Source: Cyrtodaria siliqua (Eukaryota > Mollusca > Bivalvia > Adapedonta > Hiatellidae). Taken from it: a stretch of 64,000 nucleotides of DNA. Below the pieces are notes generated by a model. The model did no database searches. It had not been told where the DNA came from and saw nothing but the letters and a program-made list of their open reading frames with translations. The stretch is taken from the NCBI GenBank assembly GCA_037043455.1, contig JAWPHD010011191.1:22213-86212 (forward strand). Reading direction: 5' to 3'. Position 1 is the first letter of the stretch; each line of letters opens with the position of its first letter. Shown piece by piece: positions 56,065 to 64,000 of this stretch. Made by a program: the position numbers and the translations under genes.

Positions 56065-59000
56065 TATACAAAATCGAAACAGGAAAAGCAGCATTCAAGG
56101 ACGACAGTCAACCATAAACACACACAGAAACAAAGAACAAATTTAAAGATGAATTAAAAGCAAAAAAAAGACATCACAAACACAAAAGGGTTGACAATAG
56201 GGCTACCGTCTTGGAACGGTCAGTGGCAAAAAAGGCCGATGGGGGTTTAAACCAAGTTCTAGGGTGCACCAAACCTCACACACCCTACCGTCAACCCAAT
56301 AAAACGGCACAGTGTAAATAAAGAAATCCCCGTCATGAACTATTCTCTTACCAACAAGGCAGCATTAATAGGCAATATAATTAAAACATAAAGATGCTCG
56401 TGTATATATAAATACAAAAAAACATTAGCCTAGAAAGCCACAAAGAAGGTACTCAGTGACTTCGCAGAAGCCAGAACAACAAGAGAATAAACCATTGAGG
56501 GCATGACAAGACAAGACTGCAGACAAACAGCAAACGTCACCGTCCTTTTGGGCTTTAGGTAGACGTCATCAAAGGGTCCACAGCCTGTCCGGTCATCGCA
56601 CAATTAAAGAGGAAAGCATAGTGGCGAACTGTAAGAGGGTCCACCACCAAGCATGCAGTGCGTTGCAGATTGATAGGGTCGTAACCTCTTTTGATATACC
56701 TCTTAACATGTTTAACAAAGATAGTATGAAAGTGATCATGACCAAGGATCGTACGAAGTTTGTAAATCACGTTACCATAGAAGTCAGGTTGTGGTAACGG
56801 TAACCCTGATGGAGTAGCTTTTTAGTTATACAAGATTACGAACACTAAAGTCCCCAACTCGAGTACAAGTTCTAGCAAAACGAATAAGTTGAGACACATA
56901 GACCCCATAAGAAGTTGCTCGGGGAACATCCCCATCTAAATGGGGATAATTAAAAATATCAAAATTAAAATAATCTCTCTTGTCATATATTTTGCTAATT
57001 ATTTCACCAGTTTCAATGGAGAGATGTAAATCAAGAAAAGAAGCCTTAGTATCAGAAATATTAGCTTTGTTAAGTTGAAGTTCTTTAGGGTATATAATAG
57101 TAATAACAATAGTAGAAAAAAAAGGGTTGTCAATGTTTAATATTTCATCCAGATACCGAGAGGTGTCATTAAAGGCCTCAATAACATCTTCCTCCTGGGT
57201 ATCTGGTGAATGACTCAACATGAAATCTCTTTCATAGCAATATAAAAACAAATCTGCGACAAGGGGTGCACAGTTCATAGTACCCATAGGGATATCAACA
57301 ACAATGTGTCTAAAAACGGACGTTCCATACCTGACGAAAATATTATCTAATTGGAAAGAGTATGATAATGGACCTTTGGAAACGGCCGAAAACGACACAT
57401 ACGAAATATTGCAGTCTCGGTTTGATTGAGACTGTTCATGAGCGGTAGTGAAATATGCTAGCTACCGCTCACGCCCTCTAGCCCCGGGTTGAGCAGAACT
57501 CAATATTAATAAAATCAATAGTACAAAATTTTAACCATCCCGAAGATGGCATGCATATGGCGGTGGGCATATGGCGGTGGACATGGAGTTTATTGCTTCC
57601 CCATGTCGTACGGCGTATGGTCCCAGTATCTAATAAAATCAAATGCCCCGAAGAGCGAAATAAACATAATGGAATTTATTTGGGAGCAGCGGTTATGAAG
57701 CCTGCATATCACAAGTATCAGTCAGACGAGTGCTTTAAAAACTTCTTGGCAAGTCCTCATAGTGTAATTGTCTAAACTGCCGTTAGTGAAAAACGCTTTA
57801 ATATTATTACAGGCCAAAAATGTAATATTTTCCATAGCGAATACGTTTTTTTTAAATAAGAGCAATAAGCTTGTCTATGATAGGGTGATGTGGTAAGGTT
57901 GTATATAGTGTAGAGAAGTCATAAGTGCTAATAGATGAAACTTGACGTTTATTGCAAATTTTATCAGGAACTAATTAATCCCAGAGTTTTCATAGGTTTT
58001 ATCACAATATTGTTTAACGTGATCTTTAACGGCAGTAAGACCAGAAGTTAAACGTTTGGAGATGTTTGTGATAGTGCAGGCACTAGAATTCGAAATAAAG
58101 CGGGCCTTATACGGATATTTATGTAATTTAGGAATCCAGAACATAGTTGGCAGTTTGTTCTGTTTTTCGTCTACACCAGCCTTGAATGTAGTGCACCGAG
58201 TGATATGTGTGGAAACAATATCATGCTCAGTAGAATGAACAGTTGTAATGAATTAGTACAACCGAGTTCCAGAGATTAAACTTTGACGTAATGTAGGCGT
58301 CAAAAAATAATTACATTATTAGCTGCTTTATCGGCATGAAATAAAACAAATTTATTATGCAATTCTTGAATTCCCGATTTTAAATTACGAAAGGAAAACC
58401 TAGGTCTCGGGGGGAAGTAAAAAAGGGTTAGCATTATAAAAGTTAATACGTGTATCTATAATTTTAAAAAATTTCCAAGCAGAAAATGTTTGGGTCCGCA
58501 TGTTCTCTACGACACCATTTTATATTAAAATCCTCAATGGATTGGGCGATGTGACAACGACAGGCATTACAATCGATAGTTGAAAGTATTTTATACTTAG
58601 GACATTTCGAAAACAGATGCCGAATACGTTTAAATGACCAGTGATGCAATGACCTGCTGAAGCATAGCAAACTTTTGATGTGTTACATTCACATTCCTTA
58701 GGAGTTTTATTTACTATATCAAGGTCAGAAACTATTTTGTTATAGTTGAAAATAATATTTCTAATATTTTTTTTATACTTATAACAAATTACAGGACTTT
58801 CTGAATTTTTGAAATATTTAGGGATATAATCAACTAAAAGATTATATCGAAAAATACTAGGGATGTAAATGAAATCAATACCTTTATTAAGATATAGTAT
58901 ATTTAGAAAATGTTTGACGTGATCAGACTCCTTCTCAATATGAGGTAGGAGAACATGTTGTGTGTAGCTTTGAAATATGGAAGCAGTGCTATACAAGGGA

Positions 59001-59110
59001 TATGTACGAATGAATATTTTGTCTGCTTTCTCGTCGATCAACTTACGTGAATACATGGACAGAGACGTAAGCCGTGAAAGCATAGAGTACTTTCCAGACT
59101 GTTTAAAATT
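56065..59110 (-). mobile_element. Penelope-like element, near full length, decayed
   Basis: On the minus strand: an N-terminal region at 58520-59185 (KTPKECECNTSKVCYASAGH); reverse transcriptase pieces at 57850-58000 (STYDFSTLYTTLPHHPIIDK) and 56826-57398 (VDIPMGTMNCAPLVADLFLY, SRYLDEILNIDNPFF with Glu in place of the second catalytic Asp, ASFLDLHLSIETG); a C-terminal part at 56555-56770; and a 3' tail to 56065. There are many frame breaks. The FLDL motif and GTNCAPL-like block suggest a Penelope-like RT, although a related RT class is possible. It is interrupted at 57360-57780 by other sequence. Confidence 0.65.
57360..57508. repeat. Dispersed about 150-bp repeat (copy 2)
   Basis: Near-identical to 13041-13193. 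Lies inside the Penelope-like RT region. The following 57509-57780 also has no RT similarity and is probably part of the same or another insertion. Confidence 0.7.
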
Positions 59111-59300
59111 AGTATGTAAATGAGCGAAGGTCACCATGACCTTATATGGAAACCATAATTTTAAAATCATAAAACCAACACTCATAAAGCTTCATAGGTA
59201 CCTTGCTCTAGGTGAAAGGAGGAGCTATACTATTGTTGGGGTCAGTATGTCAAAGGTCAAGGTCACCATGATATTATACGAAAATCCACATTTAGCTGAA
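59111..59300. repeat. Tandem array remnant, right side
   Basis: One or two further units of the 54830-55894 array (gtcaccatgaccttatatgg, 'ttgctctaggtgaaaggagg'). Confidence 0.7.
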
Positions 59301-60189
59301 TAACCTAATAACATTTACAGTCCTGAAATGTTTATAAATGCATTGCACTTATTTAAAGGGTCACTATCCTTTTAAAGCGTAACACCCACCAAAGTGAAAC
59401 AATTGATTTGCTCGAATGTCAAAGGTCAAGGTTGGGATCACACCTAGGAAATGCGTTTAACATAATAACCCAATGAGAGTGATTAGTGTAAGACATATGC
59501 TTGTTTCACAATTGTTGCAAAACAAATAGGTTTAACCTTAACTAACATACTAACCTTAAGGTATCGGGAGTATAAAGCACCGTTAGGGGCGCTTTTGTAT
59601 TAAGTTTAGTGAAAATGCTAACGGATCTGTATATTTTGTTTTAGCTGCTCTAATTTCTCTAGAATTTACTGCTCGTCTTACGTTTCAATTTATGAGCCAA
59701 AAGTCTATTCTACTTCTCTCTTCACCGTTTTCTGTTCTTTTCCATAAATATTAAGATGACTGAAATTGTCGCAAAATATCGATTAAGTTATTTTCTTTTG
59801 TTTTATTTTGTTAAATGATGTCCTGTTTTTTACGTCTTTTCCGGTTTTAACTTATATTATTCTATCAATGTTTTCAAATGTTTCATTAAATATTAATATT
59901 GTTATACCCATTTCCATTTCAATGATTAAGTAATCCAAAAAAGTCTATATTTAATATTGATTGGCAATTATAGGAATACTGATATACTTTTAAATAGTTG
60001 GTATTATACACGCAATGTTCCTTTCTTATTCGGGACACAAGACGGATTCAAGTGTGTGAAATTTGGTTGTAGTCTAAACAAATCATCTAATGATGTAATG
60101 GCTTTTATTTTCTGCAAAAAGCATTTGATTGCCATTGGTAACCATCTTTGTATTCAAAGCATTAAATGGTTATTCTCATCCCACATGTA
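59301..60189. other. Intergenic, nothing recognised
   Basis: About 890 bp of AT-rich sequence with no supported ORF. Confidence 0.45.
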
Positions 60190-60375
60190 GTGTATGATTT
60201 TCATATAGCTAGACAAATTATCAAAAGAGGTTATGACCATATCATTCTGCAACGCACTGCATGTTTAGCGGTTGACCCATTTACAGTTCATCAAAAATCA
60301 TTGTTTATTCTCTTGTTGCTCTGGCTTCTGCCAAGCCTTTGAGTAGTCGCTTTGTGGTTTTGTAGGCTTGTGTTT
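60190..60375 (+). mobile_element. Penelope-like coding fragment
   Basis: On the plus strand, IIKRGYDHIILQRTACLAVD followed by PFTVH matches the C-terminal RT region at 31221-31754 (KRGYDPIILQRTACLVVD), then the 3' region (cttgttgctctggcttctgc) of the same family. Confidence 0.7.
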
Positions 60376-61686
60376 GTTTTCGTATATTCATATATAATAT
60401 ATATATATATACATAAGGGTGAGAAAAAACATTCATCTACAAAATACCTTTCAAAAAGCACTGGATCCCCGAGGGGATACGAAAATGTTGGAATAAATTA
60501 ATAGATGGGGAAAAAAACATTTATACAAACACGAAAATAACAAATACGAACAAAAAAAACACTAAAATACACGGCAGTTTAAATAAAACTCTTTAAAAAA
60601 CAACTTATCGTTTGGCAGTGTTGCAGAAACTGGTTACTTTGAATAGACACTCTGGAGCCAAATGTGATACTAATAAAAGAAAATATCTGGTTGGATGAGG
60701 GCAAAACTGTACCCTGACATTTAGTTATGAAGAGAGAGTAAAAATGTGAAAAAGATAACACAAACCCTACCTCAAAACCTAAAAAAAAAAAAATCGATAC
60801 TGCAGGATAAAGTATAAAGCAACTCGTTTGGCAGTGTTGCAGAAACTGTATATGTGTGTAACTGTTGCCTCCAAATGTATTGGCATGAACATGTCTATAT
60901 ATTTGATCCTGCTTACTTACAGGAATGGCGTGCTTGTAATTATGATTAATATAAACACATTCTCATGAGATTTCTTATTGGTCATACACAATTGTTGCTA
61001 AAAAAAAATATGTGTATGTCACTAAAATTTCGTTTCGTTAGAGGGCAAACTATGGATGTAGCGCAGTCTCATGAGTTTTTATTGTTTGTATCATCTGTTT
61101 TATACAAATTCATTGTAAGGAAAATACTTGTATCTCTCTAAAATTTCGTTTCGTTAGAGAGAAAAACAAATGGACGCTTCGTTAATACTCGTTTCTTATA
61201 ACGTTTGTAAAAGGAATACGCGCACCCACAAGCAAATGGACAAATACAGTTGCTCTTATATATATAGTTTTATTCAGATAATTCCAATGGGTCATAAGAC
61301 CCGTGAGGATACAACAAATACATATAAACTTGACAGCGATAGTGAAATATATATACAACATTAAACCAACAATTAACATAATCAACAGAAAAGTATTTAT
61401 ATTTATAAGATAACAATTAATACTTTAACAGTTAATGTTGTTGATATTTTGCTTTTACCGCAAAATATGCAGAGAAGGTGACTGAACCATCACATTGAAT
61501 CGCTAATATGTTAATGCACATAGTTATATTAATTTATATATAATATTAGATTTAACTAGCGTGATAAATGGGAAGCTTCTAACTAGTACACAAATGTATA
61601 TACATAGTTTGTAATAAACAAATATACACTTATAACGTAAACATGCAACTTTAGAATAACATAAAAAAACGGCTATTGCAAATGTA
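60376..61686. other. Intergenic with small duplications
   Basis: No gene. 'cgtttggcagtgttgcagaa' occurs at 60609 and 60827; 'taaaatttcgtttcgttaga' at about 61023 and 61139. A TA-rich stretch is at 60393-60412. 61600-61686 is probably the 3' tail of the LINE that follows. Confidence 0.45.
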
Positions 61687-62560
61687 TTATTTATATACCA
61701 TTGATTTTTTAATTTCAAAGGCTTTATATATAAAGACGCTAAGGTTTTGTTGTGTCTTTTTGTTTTCGCATTTGAAAAGTTCTAAAAATTTGATCATGTT
61801 AGGTCTTTTCCAAAAATATTTACTTATGTAATGGTTTCTTATTTCATTTAACATGCAACATTCAATAACAAAGTGATATTCGTCTTCAAGTGTATTGCAG
61901 ACGACGCATATTCTTTCATGTATTGGTTTACTGACTGTTTTTTGCCATCTGCCAGCTTCTATTTCAAGGGTATGAGAGGACACACGTAACTTTGACATTG
62001 CCTGTCTAAACTTTGGTATGTTTACGAGTTTTAGATATGGCTTAAGATCAAAATTATAATCAACAATCAGTTTATAAAAATTTGCCCTACTAGAATTCTC
62101 TAACCTAGAATGCCAATTTTGAATGAAATTATCATTTATTCTTTGTTTTATATAGTATAAAAACAATTCCTTATTGCCAACCCCTTGAAATAACCATACA
62201 TGATAAAAACCAAGTGATTCTAACAAGTTTTTTAACAATTTTACCCAATTCTTTTTATTTGGATATATCTCAGCATCCACCATCATCATATTGTAAACAT
62301 GGCGTATATACTTATTTTCATTAACGTTCAATATTTTTAGCCAGTACGTAATTATTTTAATATATCTCTGCGTTACAAGACTCGTTCTTCCTAATTCGCC
62401 ATAAATAAAATCGTTTTGTGTTGATCGTTTTACCTGTGATACTCGTTTGCAAAATTGTGTATGCACTCGTTCTATATTTAATGCTGTTACAAATCCCCAA
62501 ACCTCAGAGCCATAATTTAGAATAGGAACAATAAGTTTTTCGAAAAAATATATATCAAGT
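61687..62560 (-). pseudogene. LINE ORF2 C-terminal part, 5'-truncated
   Basis: The open frame on the minus strand from about 62560 to TAA 61687 gives about 290 codons with no start of its own. It begins in the late thumb region of an L1/Tx1-like reverse transcriptase (IVPILNYGSEVWGFVTALNI), continues through FRQAMSKLRVSSHTLEIEAG, and ends with a zinc knuckle CVVCNTLEDEYHFVIECCML and the usual Tyr/Lys-rich tail. No polymerase palm is present, so it is a 5'-truncated retrotransposition product. The uninterrupted frame suggests it is recent. Confidence 0.85.
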
Positions 62561-63664
62561 TAAATTGTTATCTTCATCAAACATGCAAACAAAAACATAA
62601 TCAAGCACATTATGACCATATGTGACAGTTGTCCTTAGATTTCTATTTAGACAAATTACGAAAGTAGGCTTTTACGTCAAAATATGCAATACAGTTTATA
62701 CTGGTTTTTATCATATTCCATATCTAAATGTGTTTGAATATGGATATAATTGTGTTGCTGTTTCCGGTTGTATCACATATATATTGTATTGTAGTATAAT
62801 CCATTCACTAGAACGACACATTGTATGATATATTATGTTCAAAAAAACAAAAAACACATATGGCAAAACTTATCAACGGTAATCAAAATCATTTTTCTGT
62901 TGCCTTTTTGTTTGTTTGTTGTTGTCTTTTTTGTTATTTTTTCCAATCTGTGTGGTTCTGGCTATAAGCATGCATTTTGTGAAAACAAAACATAAAAAAA
63001 ATAATTTGATATGTAGCAGGTCTTGCAGTTATTTCAAAAGGTTACATTTAATTTTAATATTATGAATCTGTTCTATAATATACGAAAGTGTAAGAGTATT
63101 TAATGAAAAACTTCAACATTTTGATATTTTTCAATACATTTAAAGATGAAAAACCATGCTTTATCAGTTTTTAAATATATATGATATTTTCCAGTTTGTC
63201 AGGATGGCAGAACGTGCTTTTTAGATTATAACCATCAAACCGACACAAATACATGTATAACTTCTTCGATGCTCAATCTGTGTGTGTGTGTGTGTTTTTC
63301 TTTTGTTGTTTTGTTGTGAGTTAGCTTCTCGATACGTTGTATACTGAAAGGCATTACGTTATTGGTAAAGTGTCAGTTTGATAATTTTTTTCTGAACTGG
63401 TATATATTGAATATCGCTATGCATTGTTATAATACGTATGACGTATACTTGGTCTATCAGTTTTGTACAAAATCTTGGCGGCACCAGAGCCCCCACTACT
63501 TTAAATCATAAATGATTTTTCAGGAATTCCCACTCACTCTACTTAGCTGTCTAGTTTTCTTAGTTTTCTTATTTCTTTATTTCGCTATCACTTTTCCTTA
63601 CTGTCTTCTGTGTACTGCTCGATGGTACATTGCTTTTTTTATCCAAACAAAAATAATATAAACA
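62561..63664. other. Intergenic
   Basis: No gene. (GT)n microsatellite at about 63280-63294. 63530-63664 may be the 5' leader of the LINE that starts at 63665. Confidence 0.45.
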
Positions 63665-64000
63665 ATGGACATTAAGTTCTGTACCTTTAATGTAAAGGGA
63701 CTTGGGGATTATAATAAAAGAAAACAAATATTTGAGTGGCTGAAACAAAATAAATACTCTGTATGTTTTTTGCAAGAACTTCATTGCGATGAAAGCACGT
63801 TCATCAAATGGAAACTAGAGTGGGGAAATCATGCTTTTTTCAGCGGAAGTTGCAAAACTAGTACTGGCGTGAGCATTATTATCAACTCAAATTTTACATA
63901 TGATGTAATGGAATATAAAAATATAATTAACGGCAGAATGCAATCATTAAAATTGAATGTAGATGATAGAGAATTATTACTGCTTAATGTGTATGGCCCG
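63665..64000 (+). CDS. LINE ORF2 start: endonuclease domain (runs off the window)
   Basis: From ATG 63665 the frame is open for 112 codons to the right edge. It starts MDIKFCTFNVKGLGDYNKRK and has the apurinic-endonuclease motifs FNVKGL, LQELHC (catalytic Glu), GVSIIIN and LLLNVYGP in the right order. This is the L1/Tx1-type endonuclease that nicks target DNA for reverse transcription. It has the same general family flavour as the LINE tail at 61687-62560, but on the opposite strand. It could be full length; the rest is outside the window. Confidence 0.88.
   Translation, partial: MDIKFCTFNVKGLGDYNKRKQIFEWLKQNKYSVCFLQELHCDESTFIKWKLEWGNHAFFSGSCKTSTGVSIIINSNFTYDVMEYKNIINGRMQSLKLNVDDRELLLLNVYGP

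Noticed and set aside
56065..60375. Retroelement as the carrier of the 46327-type or 54830-type repeats
   Set aside because: The repeats occur without the element elsewhere, so a common unit is not shown.

Overview
The window is animal nuclear DNA, most probably from a bivalve or other mollusc. The one host gene is split by introns and resembles the animal dehydrogenase DHRS11. The rest is AT-rich and full of decayed transposable elements of kinds common in molluscs: a tRNA-derived SINE whose tail reads towards a GTCAGTATAATGTGA motif, Penelope-like reverse transcriptase relics, L1/Tx1-like LINE ends, repeats built around a run of 'gtccgtccgtccg', and a Maverick/Polinton. The species cannot be named from the sequence alone.

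Layout. 1-4931 is a satellite of 30/35/58-bp units with kilobase-scale higher-order copies; it appears to derive from the 3' domain of the SINE beside it (4932-5130). 5730-7191 is a 30-bp minisatellite of about 49 copies. 9414-13347 (minus) holds five exons of a short-chain dehydrogenase; the last exon is not visible. 13.5-19.9 kb is intergenic with small repeats. 19945-28845 is a nest: one moderate-copy repeat, whose uninterrupted copy lies at 14205-14540, has been split twice by long-palindrome DNA transposons (20017-23092 and 23287-28705). Both have 6-bp target duplications and TAY...RTA ends, and the second contains a further nested element. None of these carries a transposase.

29405-45247 is a complete but decaying Polinton, an integrated virus-like element. 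It has a DD35E integrase, a protein-primed family B DNA polymerase, an A32/FtsK-type packaging ATPase, a double jelly-roll major capsid protein, a candidate single jelly-roll minor capsid protein, a fibre-like protein and about eight small accessory proteins. In the usual model the polymerase copies the linear genome, the integrase inserts it, and the ATPase fills a capsid made of the two jelly-roll proteins. Here at least sixteen inactivating lesions (nonsense codons, one-base indels, a lost start codon and a Penelope-like insertion) are spread over nine genes. Seven short genes remain open. No adenain-type protease was recognised.

45-64 kb is again repeat-rich intergenic DNA: a 587-bp element with 12-bp inverted ends, a broken DDE integrase-core gene (48885-50060), several Penelope-like copies (54.2-60.4 kb) sitting in a degenerate tandem array, a LINE endonuclease relic (53.5-54.0 kb), a 5'-truncated LINE 3' end (61687-62560, minus), and the start of an open LINE endonuclease ORF running off the right edge (63665-64000). 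Stretches with no recognised gene are listed individually.
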